Shown here: one piece after another, positions 41,002-51,904 of the stretch | Layout of the letters: the number at the start of each line of letters is the position of its first letter | Position numbering within the stretch: the stretch's first letter is position 1 | Assembly: GCA_903907985.1 (NCBI GenBank) | Contig: CAIVQG010000058.1 | Location: 1-63,736, forward strand | Reading direction: 5' to 3' | Length of the DNA: 63,736 nucleotides | Source: an uncultured delta proteobacterium | Lineage (GTDB): Bacteria > Desulfobacterota > Syntrophia > Syntrophales > Smithellaceae | Made by a program: the position numbers and the translations under genes | Notes under the pieces: model-generated | What the model was told of the DNA's origin: nothing | What the model saw: the letters and a program-made list of their open reading frames with translations, nothing else | Database searches by the model: none

Positions 41002-42531
41002 GTGTTCGTTAAAGTTTTGGGCATGAGCATTATTGGAATGGAATCTTACCCCGTTTCCGTAGAAGTTGATATATCTGCCGGATTACCTCAATTTTCCACA
41101 GTCGGTCTTCCCGATGCTTCTGTTAAAGAAAGCAGGGACAGGATTAAAGCCGCAATAAAAAACTCCGGTTACCGATTTCCCCGCAGCCATGTGACAGTTA
41201 ATCTGGCTCCGGCTGATATTAAGAAGGAAGGTACCGGTTTTGATCTGCCCATTGCCGTGGGAATTCTTGCAGCAGAGGAATTGATTAAAGAAGACTCTTT
41301 GCCAGAATGTTTTTTTATCGGGGAACTTTCTCTTGATGGCAGCATTAAAAGCGTCAGGGGTGTACTGCCGGCGGCCCTGAAAGCAAAAGAGCTGGGCATC
41401 AAAAGAGTTTTTGTTCCGAAAGAAAATGCCGCCGAAGCGGCAATGGTGGAAGGAATTGATGTCTTTGGCTTAAATACCCTCCCGGATGTAGTCGACTTTT
41501 TGGGTAACCGGAAAATCATTGAACCGCTTGCTCTGGATATCAGCAGAATCTTCCAGGAACATCGCCAATATGACTTTGATTTTAATGAGATCAAAGGGCA
41601 ACGGCAGGCTCTCCGCGCAATGGAAATTGCAGCAGCCGGCGGACATAATGTGATCATGATCGGTCCGCCGGGTTCCGGAAAAAGCATGTTGGCCAAGAGA
41701 ATGCCCACAATTTTGCCTGATCTTTCTTTTGACGAAGCTATGGAAGTAACAAAAGTCTTTTCCGTGGCCGGATCATTGAGCAAAACTCAAAACTTAATTG
41801 CCGTGCGGCCTTTCCGGGCGCCACATCACACAATATCCGATGCGGGATTGGTTGGTGGAGGACAAACACCGCGTCCCGGTGAAATCAGCCTCTCCCACTT
41901 AGGAGTTCTTTTCCTGGATGAACTTCCCGAGTTTAAAAAAAATGCACTCGAAGCTCTGAGGCAGCCTCTGGAAGAAGGCAACATAACCATTACGCGTTCT
42001 CTGGTCACGGCATCATTCCCCGCCAAGTTTATGCTGATCGCTGCAATGAATCCCTGCCCCTGTGGATATTTCGGTGACAGAATCCGCACTTGCCGCTGCA
42101 GTCCCCAGCAAATCAGGCAGTATCAGGCAAAAATATCGGGACCGCTTCTGGATCGAATTGATTTACATATCGAGGTGCCTTCCGTTAAATACCGCGCTTT
42201 GGCCAGCAAGGAAGCAGGGGAATCTTCCGCGACAATAAAAGAACGAGTGAACAAGGCGCGTAACCGGCAAATCAAAAGGTATGAAGGGAATGGAATCTAT
42301 TGCAATGCCCGGATGAGCGAAAAGCAAATTAAAGTTTATTGCTCGGTTGACGAAGAATCACAGGGGCTTCTGGAAATGGCCATTGAAAAATTGGGAATGA
42401 GCGCCCGCGCCATGAACCGCATTTTGAAAGTAGCCCGCACTATTGCTGATATGGAAAATCAAGAAACTGTGAAATCGGCTCACATAGCCGAAGCTATTCA
42501 GTATCGAAGCCTTGATCGCAGTTTAATTTAA
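41002..42531 (+). CDS. comM: YifB/ComM family Mg-chelatase-like AAA+ ATPase
   Basis: A 509-residue protein. N-terminal Lon-like ChlI domain (SVEVDISAGLPQFSTVGLPD), central AAA+ with Walker A IGPPGSGKSMLAKRM (about 220) and Walker B LFLDELPEF, then a C-terminal Mg-chelatase domain with paired cysteines in NPCPCGYFG and RTCRCSP. ComM is a hexameric helicase that extends branch migration in natural transformation, although most bacteria with the gene are not known to be transformable. GTG start with GGAG upstream. Confidence 0.93.
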   Translation: MFVKVLGMSIIGMESYPVSVEVDISAGLPQFSTVGLPDASVKESRDRIKAAIKNSGYRFPRSHVTVNLAPADIKKEGTGFDLPIAVGILAAEELIKEDSLPECFFIGELSLDGSIKSVRGVLPAALKAKELGIKRVFVPKENAAEAAMVEGIDVFGLNTLPDVVDFLGNRKIIEPLALDISRIFQEHRQYDFDFNEIKGQRQALRAMEIAAAGGHNVIMIGPPGSGKSMLAKRMPTILPDLSFDEAMEVTKVFSVAGSLSKTQNLIAVRPFRAPHHTISDAGLVGGGQTPRPGEISLSHLGVLFLDELPEFKKNALEALRQPLEEGNITITRSLVTASFPAKFMLIAAMNPCPCGYFGDRIRTCRCSPQQIRQYQAKISGPLLDRIDLHIEVPSVKYRALASKEAGESSATIKERVNKARNRQIKRYEGNGIYCNARMSEKQIKVYCSVDEESQGLLEMAIEKLGMSARAMNRILKVARTIADMENQETVKSAHIAEAIQYRSLDRSLI

Positions 42532-42624
42532 TGATATGGTTAGCGCCATTATTTAGACTAAGCTGACTTTCCCGGGAACACAAACCGAATATTGCTGCAG
42601 ACAACTTAATTGAAAGAGGAATTT

Positions 42625-43722
42625 ATGGAAATTAAAATCAAGAAAGCACCACTTAAAAAGAGGAAAGCTAAACCAGCTGATGAATCACAGCTTGGTTTTG
42701 GCAAGATATTTACCGACCATTTTTTTAATATTAAATATAAGGAAGGTCGTGGCTGGCATGATGCGATAATTGAACCTTACCGCCCGCTACAATTAGATCC
42801 AACGGCTATGTGCCTGCATTACGGCCAGGAAATTTTCGAAGGTCTGAAAGCATATCGCGGCAAAAACGGGGAGATTTATCTATTCCGCCCGGCGGAAAAT
42901 ATCAAAAGAATGGCTGCTTCCGCGGAAAGAATGTGCATGCCGCCAATGGATGAAGAAATCTTTCTTAATGCCCTGAAGAAACTGGTTATTCTGGAGCAAG
43001 ACTGGATCCCCCGCGGCGCAGGCACATCAATGTATATTCGCCCTACCATGATCGCCACAGAACCAGCATTGGGAGTGCATTCGGCCAGTGAATATCTCTT
43101 TTTTATCGTGGTGGGGCCGGTGGGAGCCTACTATCCGCAAGGTTTTTCTCCGACAAAAATGTATGTGTCGGAAGAATATGTGAGGGCAACGAGAGGAGGA
43201 ACCGGCAATATCAAAGCGGCGATTAATTATGCATCCAGCCTATATGCCAGCCGTATTGCCACTAAAATGGGCTATACCCAGGTTTTGTGGCTTGATGCTC
43301 TGGAAAAGAAATATATCGAAGAAGTGGGTACAAGTAACATCTTTTTTGTAATCGGTGATGAGCTTATCACTCCACCTCTGGCCGGAACTATTTTACCCGG
43401 AGTTACCAGAGATTCAGTGATTAAGCTGGCTGGTTATTTAGGAACAAAAGTTATGGAAAGACCGATATCCATCCAGGAAGTTATTTCTGCATCCGAAAAC
43501 GGATCCTTAAAGGAAGCTTTTGCTTCGGGAACGGCAGCAATTGTTTCACCGGTGGGACAGCTTTATTTCCGCAATAAAGAATACTTAATCAATGGCGGCC
43601 AAACCGGTCCGTTGGCGGAAAAATTATATAATGAAATCCTGCAGATTCAGTATGGATTGAAAGAAGATCCCTTTGGCTGGCGCATCAAAATCAGGGATGG
43701 GGGAAAAGCTAAAAAAGGGTAA
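42625..43722 (+). CDS. ilvE: Branched-chain amino acid aminotransferase
   Basis: A class IV PLP aminotransferase of about 365 residues, the longer (BCAT type II) form. Seen: LDPTAMCLHYGQEIFEGLKA, the PLP-lysine stretch GGTGNIKAAINYASS, and EVGTSNIFFVI. It transfers the amino group between glutamate and branched-chain 2-oxoacids. An open frame starts with TTG at 42610, but the ATG at 42625 follows AGAGGA at five bases and is preferred. It is monocistronic here; 285 bases separate it from lolA. Confidence 0.94.
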   Translation: MEIKIKKAPLKKRKAKPADESQLGFGKIFTDHFFNIKYKEGRGWHDAIIEPYRPLQLDPTAMCLHYGQEIFEGLKAYRGKNGEIYLFRPAENIKRMAASAERMCMPPMDEEIFLNALKKLVILEQDWIPRGAGTSMYIRPTMIATEPALGVHSASEYLFFIVVGPVGAYYPQGFSPTKMYVSEEYVRATRGGTGNIKAAINYASSLYASRIATKMGYTQVLWLDALEKKYIEEVGTSNIFFVIGDELITPPLAGTILPGVTRDSVIKLAGYLGTKVMERPISIQEVISASENGSLKEAFASGTAAIVSPVGQLYFRNKEYLINGGQTGPLAEKLYNEILQIQYGLKEDPFGWRIKIRDGGKAKKG

Positions 43723-44007
43723 TCTTCGATTTTTCCTCTGGATACAGGCACTTGGATTTGTATTCCACAACACTGTGGAAAGACCTGTGGATAACATTGT
43801 TGATAATCTTCGCAAGTACGCAATTGTCACCACATTACACCAAATTGCATAAGATTTGAGCAAGATCAATACCCAGTGTTTTCAAGCACTTACAAATATA
43901 CTCTTTATTCATGGTTACTTAGCGTAATGTGGTTTCCAGGATATAAACTCTACTGAAAAAAATGTGCCAATTTTGCCTCTCTTTTTATTTTTTTATAAGG
44001 AAAAATA

Positions 44008-44715
44008 ATGAAAAAGTTTTTGAAAAGAAATACGCCGGTTATCATCATTGCCGCGAATCTTATTTGGACATTTGTAGCGTTATTGACAATATTTACGCCA
44101 TTTGCCGCGTTGGCCGGGGAACCTGTACCGATAGATCAAGTTGTCGCTGCGCTTCAGCAAACATACGAAAAAACACAAGATTTCAAGGCCAGCTTTATCC
44201 AGGAAACAACCATCCAATCAATAAAGAAAACTGACAGTGAAGAAGGAACTGTTTTTTTTAAAAATCCGAAAAACATGCTCTGGGACTATTCCCAACCCAA
44301 AAAAAAGAAGCTGGTGATCAATCCCCGTAAAGCCTGGCTATATCTTCCCCAGGAAAAGGTCGCCTATACGCAGGAATCCGATTACATTTTTAAGTCCAAA
44401 ACATTGATTAAGTTTTTATCCGGATTGGGAAAATTGAAAAATGATTTCACCATTAGATATGCCGAACCCAAGGCGTTGGATAAACAGGGCAATTATTTGC
44501 TGGTTTTAACACCGCTGGAAAAGGCTCCGTCGCTAAATCCTTTTTCGATAACAGTTGATAAGAACACTTCCATTATCTTACAGGTGAGCTTTGAAGACAC
44601 GATGGGAAACTCTACTGTCCTGAAATTTTCTAATATTTCCACCAACACCGGCCTAGCCGAAAAAATGTTTCAATTCAAACCGCCGGCAGGTGTTTCCATT
44701 TTCAATATGCCTTAA
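44008..44715 (+). CDS. lolA: Outer-membrane lipoprotein carrier protein LolA
   Basis: A 235-residue periplasmic chaperone. A long signal peptide (cleavage likely after ALAG, residue about 36) precedes the LolA domain: FKASFIQETTIQSIKK, MLWDYSQPKKKKLVINP and the C-terminal strand region. It carries lipoproteins from the inner membrane LolCDE complex to the outer membrane, evidence for a Gram-negative envelope. An ATAAGGAAAAATA ribosome site precedes the ATG. Confidence 0.92.
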   Translation: MKKFLKRNTPVIIIAANLIWTFVALLTIFTPFAALAGEPVPIDQVVAALQQTYEKTQDFKASFIQETTIQSIKKTDSEEGTVFFKNPKNMLWDYSQPKKKKLVINPRKAWLYLPQEKVAYTQESDYIFKSKTLIKFLSGLGKLKNDFTIRYAEPKALDKQGNYLLVLTPLEKAPSLNPFSITVDKNTSIILQVSFEDTMGNSTVLKFSNISTNTGLAEKMFQFKPPAGVSIFNMP

Positions 44716-44724
44716 GCATGATTT

Positions 44725-45651
44725 TTATTTAAACGGATTTTCGCGGTCAAAATCAGGCAGGAGATTTTCTTCACTGACTTCCTGAATAAAAAGGTTTTCA
44801 AAACCCAAATCCAGGGCAAAATCCAGAACCTGTTGATACTCAGAAGCGGTGATTCTTCGACCCAGCAGCGGATGGTTTTGCACTTTGAGAGTCGGCGTAT
44901 ATTGCGACATAAGGCTGATCGCTACTGAAGTTGATATTTCCTTTTTAATTAAGCGAAAAACAGTCCTAGAATTTTCTAATTTGCCTGGCAGTACCAGATG
45001 GCGAACTATAACTCCCCTTTTCGCAACTTCATTTTCCATTTCCAACTCAGCACCAACTTGGTGCACCATTTCCTTTAAGGAATCCAGGGCATAAAGCGGA
45101 TAGTCCGAAACAGCAGAAAAAGCAGCGCCATCTTCTGCCACACCATACTTGAAATCAGGCAGATAAATATCTACCATTTTATCCAGTAATTTGATGATTT
45201 GGGGGTTTTCATAGCCACCGCAGTTATAAACGAAAGGAATTATTAAGCCCTGCTCCCGCGCCAAAATGAGAGCTTCCATAATCAATGGCGTCTGGGGCGT
45301 GGGTGTCACGGGTTCAACATTATGGCAGCCGCGTTTTTCTAAATCCAGCATTACCCGCGCCAGAGCAAGAGAATCAAGCTCCTGCCCGTATGTACAATGA
45401 GAAATCTGGTAATTCTGGCAGTAAATGCATCCTAAATTACAGGAAGAGAAGAAAATAGTGCCCGCCCCGCGTGTTCCGGAAAGGGGCGGCTCTTCACCGT
45501 GATGAGCCAGCGCACAATCCATCATAATTTTTGCCGGCAACCGGCAATAGCCTAGCTCTCCTTGTGTGCGGTCAACATGGCATCGGCGTGGGCAAAGCAC
45601 GCAATCTTTAAAAATATTTTTTAGAAGAGCTATTTGGTTGGGAAGTACCAT
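44725..45651 (-). CDS. Radical SAM protein, PflA-like (COG1313 type)
   Basis: A 308-residue radical SAM enzyme. The cluster motif CNLGCIYC is at residues 71-78. An N-terminal four-cysteine region (CVLCPRRC, 17-24, with C36) precedes it. The family resembles pyruvate formate-lyase activating enzymes but has no glycyl-radical partner here; its substrate is unknown. Convergent with lolA (nine-base gap); its start is 68 bases from the end of the patatin-like gene. Confidence 0.88.
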   Translation of the reverse strand: MVLPNQIALLKNIFKDCVLCPRRCHVDRTQGELGYCRLPAKIMMDCALAHHGEEPPLSGTRGAGTIFFSSCNLGCIYCQNYQISHCTYGQELDSLALARVMLDLEKRGCHNVEPVTPTPQTPLIMEALILAREQGLIIPFVYNCGGYENPQIIKLLDKMVDIYLPDFKYGVAEDGAAFSAVSDYPLYALDSLKEMVHQVGAELEMENEVAKRGVIVRHLVLPGKLENSRTVFRLIKKEISTSVAISLMSQYTPTLKVQNHPLLGRRITASEYQQVLDFALDLGFENLFIQEVSEENLLPDFDRENPFK

Positions 45652-45718
45652 TGCCGACCCTCAGGAAAATGATGGTGGTGAAAAAAGCGGGGGAATATTT
45701 TACATTAAAGATGGAAAT

Positions 45719-46786
45719 TCATAGCCTTTCAATAATATCTTTAATTTTACCGCTTTCTACAAGCTCCAAAAATTCTTCGCCCAGGGGAGCGGCAAGTTCT
45801 ACTGCTTTATGCCAATTTTTTATTCTTGTCTGGTGATCATCAATATAAGTAAGAAAATCAGTACGATCGGGAATCTTTTCTCCCGGAAGCTTTTCCACAA
45901 AACTTTGTGCCGGAAAGATCATCAGAACATTGCTTAGAGCTTCCGCATCCGGCGCTCGACGCACATTGTCTTTATCCATCCACCCCGGGACAATCCTTTC
46001 CTGGTGATGAAAAAACAGCACAATCTCATTTTCCCGGGCCGCAAATTGATGTGTTAAATGATAATCAATCAGGCCGCCATCACGGTAAACTCCACGCGGG
46101 GCGCCGTAAATATCATGCACACCGGCCACAACCAGCGGGATGGCGCCGCTCGCCATAACGGCATATTTGAAATTTATCTCATTTATGTTGACAAATGAAC
46201 CGCGAAATTGCGGATGAAAACAAAAGGCCGGTGGCTTCGAACCATGGTAAAACACAACACGATCGGCAAATCGATAAATATTATTGCGACTGAAAAAATT
46301 TAATATATAGCCGGCAACCAGACCGGATTTCTGCAACCACATTTTTTCCGAAGCAACCAGATTGCGCGCCCGGGCAGTGATCACCGTCAAGCGGTATTTT
46401 TTGTGAGCCAGTGCAAAGGGAAGCGCATCATCTTCCAGATACAAATTGATTAAATCTATAAATTTTTCCAGCACTGTTGCGGGCGTATCCGCCGTTGTTA
46501 TTTTAATATTAATGTAAGAATCCATTAATTTTCGATAGCAGACCGAAGCGTCGGGTTGAAGCCAGGCGGCAAAACGCCAGGCACCGGCAGAAGAACCGAT
46601 TAAATGGACAGGCTGAGTACGGCCTAAAATGTCACCATTCATCAGGGTCAAGTCAAAACCGCTGGATATCAACCATCTTGGTCCGGCAGCTGGTCCGAAA
46701 TAGGTGGAAATGGAATCATAATTAAATCCACCATCCTTGATGATTTCATAAACACGCTTACCGGCTTTAATTCTTAGTTGACTCAT
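45719..46786 (-). CDS. Patatin-like phospholipase
   Basis: A 355-residue protein with the patatin Ser-Asp dyad: GSSAG (serine 66) and the DGG motif in VYRDGGLIDYHL. The glycine-rich oxyanion stretch near residue 31 (GPAAGPRW) is present. Patatins hydrolyse acyl groups from lipids. No signal peptide or export helix is clear. Divergent from proA; neighbouring genes give no hint about the substrate. Confidence 0.85.
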   Translation of the reverse strand: MSQLRIKAGKRVYEIIKDGGFNYDSISTYFGPAAGPRWLISSGFDLTLMNGDILGRTQPVHLIGSSAGAWRFAAWLQPDASVCYRKLMDSYINIKITTADTPATVLEKFIDLINLYLEDDALPFALAHKKYRLTVITARARNLVASEKMWLQKSGLVAGYILNFFSRNNIYRFADRVVFYHGSKPPAFCFHPQFRGSFVNINEINFKYAVMASGAIPLVVAGVHDIYGAPRGVYRDGGLIDYHLTHQFAARENEIVLFFHHQERIVPGWMDKDNVRRAPDAEALSNVLMIFPAQSFVEKLPGEKIPDRTDFLTYIDDHQTRIKNWHKAVELAAPLGEEFLELVESGKIKDIIERL

Positions 46787-46811
46787 TTTTTATTCCACCA
46801 GGGCTTTGGCC

Positions 46812-46840
46812 TTGACATGATAACTATTGTCTTGTAAATA
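46812..46840 (+). promoter_or_regulatory. Possible sigma-70 promoter of proA-nadD
   Basis: TTGACA (46812-46817) and TAAATA (46835-46840) are 17 bases apart. The start of transcription would be near 46847, giving a leader of about 130 bases before proA. The -35 box is perfect and the -10 box moderate. Confidence 0.55.
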
Positions 46841-46975
46841 AATCGCGTATTTGTTGTTGGCAAAAGCGGAAGATTGCTGCATTTTAAATTACCAACCATT
46901 TAGGCATTCGAGGCGGCTTTTATCAATAATCTGGAAAAAAGCAAGTAATTTTATTATTTAACCATAGGATAACTG

Positions 46976-48232
46976 ATGGATATAAAATATTTCGTAAAAC
47001 AAATAGCCCAAAATGCCCAGGCTGCATCCCGGCAGCTGGCCCGGGTTTCTTCGGCCGCAAAAAACAATGCCCTGCTGCAAATGGCCGATGAACTGATAAA
47101 CAACACTGATCAGCTTCTCGCCGCCAACACCCGTGATGTCGCTTTGGCAAAAAAAGCTGCCCTTTCCAAGGCAATGATCGATCGCCTCACCCTGAAAAAA
47201 ACGACAATTGAAGGCATGGCCCAGGGCTTAAGAGAAGTCGCTGCACTTCCCGATCCCCTCGGCAAAGTAACCTCCCTTTCACGCCGACCCAATGGCCTGC
47301 TGGTAGGAAGGATGCGCATTCCTTTAGGGGTAATTGGTATTATCTACGAGTCACGTCCTAACGTGACTGCTGATGCATCCGCACTCTGTCTGAAATCAGG
47401 CAATGCGGTAATATTAAGAGGCGGATCCGAAGCAATAAATTCGAATCTGGCCATTTGCTCCATCCTCCAGAAAGTCCTGCGAAAAAACTCGCTGCCGGAG
47501 GCAGCCATTTCGATAATTCCGATAACTGACCGGGAAGCCGTTTATGAAATGCTGCAGCTCGATGAATATATCGATTTAATTATTCCCCGCGGCGGGGAGG
47601 AATTAATTCGTGCCGTCGTAGCCCAATCAAAAATACCGGTAATCAAGCATTACAAAGGCGTCTGCCATATTTTCGTCGATAGCAAAGCGGACATGGATAT
47701 GGCGGCAAATATCTGCTGCAACGCCAAAGCTCAGCGCCCCGGTGTTTGTAACGCCCTGGAGACTTTACTAGTGCACAAAGATATTGCCCGTAAATTTCTG
47801 CCGCTCGTCGCGGAGGAATTTAAAAAAGTGAATGTTTCCCTGAAAGGCTGCACAAAAACCAGAAAGATTTTAAAAGATATTGAAGCGGCCACGGAGGCCG
47901 ATTGGTATGCGGAATACCTCGATTTAATTCTGGCGATACGCATTGTGGACAATATTGACGAAGCAATAGCCCATATTGAAAAATATGGTTCTTTACACAC
48001 AGAGGCTATTATAACTTCTGATTACGCCAATTCGCAGCGCTTCTTAAATGAAGTGAATTCATCGACAGTACTGGTCAATGCCTCGACCCGCTTCAGCGAC
48101 GGATTCGAATTGGGGTTGGGTGCGGAAATCGGCATTTCCACGACCAAGCTTCATGCTTTCGGTCCGATGGGTTTGGAAGAGTTAACAACAACAAAATTTA
48201 TCATTTACGGCAATGGACAGGTGCGCACATGA
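46976..48232 (+). CDS. proA: Gamma-glutamyl phosphate reductase
   Basis: A 418-residue enzyme, normal ProA length. Seen: [36 protein letters not shown], and the catalytic cysteine in [16 protein letters not shown]. It reduces L-glutamyl 5-phosphate to the semialdehyde in proline synthesis with NADPH. It overlaps nadD by four bases (ATGA), a common proA-nadD arrangement. ProB is not in the window. Confidence 0.96.
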   Translation: MDIKYFVKQIAQNAQAASRQLARVSSAAKNNALLQMADELINNTDQLLAANTRDVALAKKAALSKAMIDRLTLKKTTIEGMAQGLREVAALPDPLGKVTSLSRRPNGLLVGRMRIPLGVIGIIYESRPNVTADASALCLKSGNAVILRGGSEAINSNLAICSILQKVLRKNSLPEAAISIIPITDREAVYEMLQLDEYIDLIIPRGGEELIRAVVAQSKIPVIKHYKGVCHIFVDSKADMDMAANICCNAKAQRPGVCNALETLLVHKDIARKFLPLVAEEFKKVNVSLKGCTKTRKILKDIEAATEADWYAEYLDLILAIRIVDNIDEAIAHIEKYGSLHTEAIITSDYANSQRFLNEVNSSTVLVNASTRFSDGFELGLGAEIGISTTKLHAFGPMGLEELTTTKFIIYGNGQVRT

Positions 48233-48879
48233 AATGGGGTTTGTTGGGAGGAACATTTGATCCGATTCATTTCGGACATTTAAGAGCGGCAGAAGAAATG
48301 CTGAAAATTTTTGATTTAAACCGGATTATCTTCATGCCTTCGTCGCGTCCACCGCATAAGCTGGAAGCCGAAATTACTTCTTTCTACCATCGTGAACAGA
48401 TGGTGCGGGCGGCCATTGAAGGTAATGTTTCTTTTTCCTTTTCAGATGTGGAAAATTTAAAAACGGGCAAATCCTATTCAGTGGAAACAGTCGAATATAT
48501 ATTAAACAAATATCTGGAAAATCTGGAACTTTATTTCATTATCGGACAGGACGCTTTTCAAGCTATCACTACCTGGAAAGACTGGGAAAAACTTCTTTTG
48601 CTCTGCAATTTTGCCGTTATGACCCGTCCGGGTTACGAACCAAAAGGACTGGAGGAAATACTTCCGGCAGATTTTTCCTCCCGCTTTACCTATGATCAAG
48701 AAATCGACGGATACAAAGGACCAACCGGTCATGTTATTTATTTCCGCCACGTTACTTTTCTGGATATTTCCTCTTCCCGCATTCGCGAAAATGTCAACGC
48801 CGGACAATCCATCCGTTATCTTGTCCCGGACAATGTTCGCAATTATATTAACAAGAGCTCTATATATAAGAAAAAATGA
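48229..48879 (+). CDS. nadD: Nicotinate-nucleotide adenylyltransferase
   Basis: A 216-residue enzyme of NAD synthesis that adenylates nicotinate mononucleotide. Seen: [19 protein letters not shown] with the HxGH motif (nucleotidyltransferase T-H-x-G-H), and the C-terminal [13 protein letters not shown] motif. Translational coupling with proA (ATGA) is clear. In many bacteria rsfS follows, but not here: uvrA is next, convergent. Confidence 0.95.
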   Translation: MKWGLLGGTFDPIHFGHLRAAEEMLKIFDLNRIIFMPSSRPPHKLEAEITSFYHREQMVRAAIEGNVSFSFSDVENLKTGKSYSVETVEYILNKYLENLELYFIIGQDAFQAITTWKDWEKLLLLCNFAVMTRPGYEPKGLEEILPADFSSRFTYDQEIDGYKGPTGHVIYFRHVTFLDISSSRIRENVNAGQSIRYLVPDNVRNYINKSSIYKKK

Positions 48880-48911
48880 TTTGATTTTTCATTACCTGAC
48901 CAGGGAAACAA

Positions 48912-51734
48912 TTATTGAGGATGACCCGGGAGTATTTTTCTAAGAAAGCTTCCGGTTGCCGATTTTTCTTCACAGGCTACCTGTTCGACTGTCCCTGATG
49001 CGATAATTTCGCCGCCGCCGGGACCACCTTCCGGCCCCATATCAATTATGTAATCGGCACATTTTATCACATCCAGATTATGCTCGATCACAACCATGGT
49101 ATTGCCCATATCAACCAAGCGGATCAGGACATCGAGCAGCCGCTGGATATCCGCAAAATGCAAGCCTATCGTCGGTTCATCGAGAATATAAAGGGTATTG
49201 CTGTTGACTCTCTTCCCCAGTTCCCGCGCCAGTTTTATTCTCTGTGCTTCTCCACCGGAAAGAGTTGTTGCCGATTGGCCCAGCCGGATATAGCCCAAAC
49301 CAACATCCCTAAACAACTGCAAGTGCGCTTTGATAGATGGTATATTGGAAAAGAAATCCAGGGCCTGATTGACGGTCATATCCAGAATATCGGCAATACT
49401 CTGGTCTTTATATTTTATATCCAGAGTGTCCGAATTAAATCGTTTGCCGCGGCAAACATCGCAGGTAACATAAACATCAGGCAGAAAATGCATTTCAATA
49501 CGAATCATACCATTGCCTTCGCAAGCTTCACAGCGTCCACCCTTAACATTAAAGCTGAAACGTCCGGGCTTAAAACCGCGCACCCGGGCCTCCGGAAGAT
49601 TGGCAAACAAATCACGGATAAAAGAAAATATTCCCGTATAGGTTACCGGATTAGACCGCGGGGTCCGGCCAATGGGCTGCTGATTAATCATGATGATCCG
49701 CTCGATGTCGCCCAAATCAACAACCTTTTTAATTTTGCCCATGGCCCCATTATGCTGATTCAAACGGCGCGCCATTACTTTATAAAGAGTCTCTATAATC
49801 ATCGTACTTTTGCCGGAACCGGAGACTCCGGTCACCGCCGTAAACACTCCTACCGGTATCTTGATATCAATATTTTTCAGGTTGTTTTCGGAGGCTCCCT
49901 CCAGAATAATATGCCGACCGGTAATGGAACGGCGCTTTGCCGGCAGGGCAATTGTTGCCGCGCCGGACAAATACTGCCCGGTCAAAGAATTTTTATCCTG
50001 CAGCATTTCTCGTGGTGTTCCCTGAAACACAATTTCGCCGCCCTGGGATCCTGCGCCCGGCCCCAGATCCACAATATGATCACAAGCAAGCATCATATCG
50101 GCATCGTGCTCCACAACAAGCACGGTATTGCCCATATCGCGCAGTTTCTTCAATGTATCAATCAAGCGTAAATTATCTCTCTGATGCAGTCCTACTGTCG
50201 GCTCATCGAGCACATACAACACTCCCATTAATCCCGACCCTATCTGCGTGGCCAGCCGGATGCGCTGGGACTCACCGCCGGACAAAGACAGGGTTGATCG
50301 CTCCAGACTCAAATAATCCATGCCTACATTCAACAGAAAGTTAAGCCGGCTTTTTATTTCTTTAAGAATCCTTTCCGTGATAATTTTTTCCTGCGGCGAT
50401 AGATTCAATTGTTCGAAACAATTAAAACATTCGCGGATGGACATGCGGCAAATTTCATAAATATTTTTTCCGTCCACGGTAACGGCGAGGCTTTCCTTTT
50501 TCAAACGCGCTCCATGGCAAACGGGGCAGGCGCTCCAATCCATATAGCGCCCCAGATCATTCCGTACTGCGGTAGATGCTGTCTCCCGCCAGCGGCGTTC
50601 CAGTTGTTTAATAGCGCCCTCAAAGGGACGATTAGCGAAATATCTTCTATCACCCCGGTCATGGTAAAATTTGATGCTTTCTTTTCCCGAACCATACAGG
50701 AGAATCTGTTGAATTTTTTCCGGCAGCTTATTGAAAGGTTTATTGATGTCGAAATTATAATGAGAGGATAGTGCATCGAGAATGCTGAAGTAATAAAGAG
50801 AATTCCTTCCGGCCCAGGGTGCGATCGCCCCTTCCCGCATCGATAATCCGGCATCCGGCACAACAAGTTGTTCGGCAAAGTGGGTTAGTGATCCCAATCC
50901 GTTACATTCCGGGCAGGCGCCATAAGGACTGTTGAAAGAAAACATCCGTGGAGCTAGCGCCGGCATACTGACCCCGCAATCGGGACAGGCATATTTTTCG
51001 CTGTAAAGCGTTTCGGTACCATTGGCTATAACTATTCGCACCATGCCCTCGGCATGGTTTGCGGCAATTTCCAGAGAATCGCGCAACCTTTTGCGTACAC
51101 CATCTTTCATCACTAAACGGTCAACAACAAGATCAATGTCATGTCGCTTATTTTTTGCCAGAATAATTTCATCAGTGAGTTCCCGAATTTCTCCATCGAC
51201 ACGGACGCGGACAAATCCTTCTTTCTGGAGCTTTTTTAGTTCTTTTTGAAACTCACCTTTTTTCCCGCGCACGAGTGGTGACAAAATGCTGAAGCGTGTA
51301 TTTTCCGGAAGAACAAGAATTGCATCCACGATACTGTCTATTGTTTGCGATTTAATTTCGCGGCCGCACTGACAGCAGTGACAAATACCGACACCGGCAT
51401 AAAGGAGGCGGAAATAGTCGTAAATCTCCGTAACTGTCCCCACGGTAGAACGCGGGTTATGGCTGGCCACACGCTGTTCAATGGCAATGGCCGGAGAGAG
51501 TCCTTCAATTGATTCCACATCCGGCTTGTCCATTTGTCCGATAAACTGGCGCGCATAAGTAGATAGAGACTCCACATAACGTCTCTGCCCTTCTGCATAA
51601 ATCGTATCAAAAGCCAAGGAAGATTTCCCGGAACCGCTGACTCCAGTGATAACAACCAGCTGATCGCGGGGAATGTCCAGACTGATATTTTTTAAATTAT
51701 GCTGAGCTGCACCTTTGATTTTTATTGCGTTCAT
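48912..51734 (-). CDS. uvrA: Excinuclease ABC subunit A
   Basis: A 940-residue protein, standard UvrA length. Two ABC ATPase modules: first Walker A GVSGSGKSS (about 32), second GVSGSGKST (about 640), signature LSGGESQRIRLA and LSGGEAQRIKLA. Zinc fingers: CPDCGVSMPALAPRMFSFN with two CxxC pairs, and CEACEGNGMIRIEMHFLPDV. It recognises DNA damage and loads UvrB. ATG preceded by a run of A and T with weak ribosome site. Confidence 0.97.
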   Translation of the reverse strand: MNAIKIKGAAQHNLKNISLDIPRDQLVVITGVSGSGKSSLAFDTIYAEGQRRYVESLSTYARQFIGQMDKPDVESIEGLSPAIAIEQRVASHNPRSTVGTVTEIYDYFRLLYAGVGICHCCQCGREIKSQTIDSIVDAILVLPENTRFSILSPLVRGKKGEFQKELKKLQKEGFVRVRVDGEIRELTDEIILAKNKRHDIDLVVDRLVMKDGVRKRLRDSLEIAANHAEGMVRIVIANGTETLYSEKYACPDCGVSMPALAPRMFSFNSPYGACPECNGLGSLTHFAEQLVVPDAGLSMREGAIAPWAGRNSLYYFSILDALSSHYNFDINKPFNKLPEKIQQILLYGSGKESIKFYHDRGDRRYFANRPFEGAIKQLERRWRETASTAVRNDLGRYMDWSACPVCHGARLKKESLAVTVDGKNIYEICRMSIRECFNCFEQLNLSPQEKIITERILKEIKSRLNFLLNVGMDYLSLERSTLSLSGGESQRIRLATQIGSGLMGVLYVLDEPTVGLHQRDNLRLIDTLKKLRDMGNTVLVVEHDADMMLACDHIVDLGPGAGSQGGEIVFQGTPREMLQDKNSLTGQYLSGAATIALPAKRRSITGRHIILEGASENNLKNIDIKIPVGVFTAVTGVSGSGKSTMIIETLYKVMARRLNQHNGAMGKIKKVVDLGDIERIIMINQQPIGRTPRSNPVTYTGIFSFIRDLFANLPEARVRGFKPGRFSFNVKGGRCEACEGNGMIRIEMHFLPDVYVTCDVCRGKRFNSDTLDIKYKDQSIADILDMTVNQALDFFSNIPSIKAHLQLFRDVGLGYIRLGQSATTLSGGEAQRIKLARELGKRVNSNTLYILDEPTIGLHFADIQRLLDVLIRLVDMGNTMVVIEHNLDVIKCADYIIDMGPEGGPGGGEIIASGTVEQVACEEKSATGSFLRKILPGHPQ

Positions 51735-51904
51735 TATTTTTCTTTATTTCTTTTTCGCATTAATCGTATTTTTAAACTCTTACCATCACTCTGCTTTAAT
51801 CACCTTTTGAGCTGTTCAGGCTGAAGACCGAAGGCTGTTAGGCTATGGAGGGCGCGTTCCGCGCCTTCATCTTTCAACCTTCATCCGAACCCCCTTCAGA
51901 CTAT

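Noticed and set aside
43740-43810. TGTGGATAA and a TTCCACA/TGTGGAA inverted repeat resembling DnaA boxes
   Set aside because: Only one perfect box and no cluster, no AT-rich unwinding region with further boxes, and no dnaA/dnaN/gidA beside it, so an origin is not supported.
51830-51880. GGGCGCG/CGCGCC hairpin after the SurA-like gene as an intrinsic terminator
   Set aside because: No T tract follows the stem on either strand.
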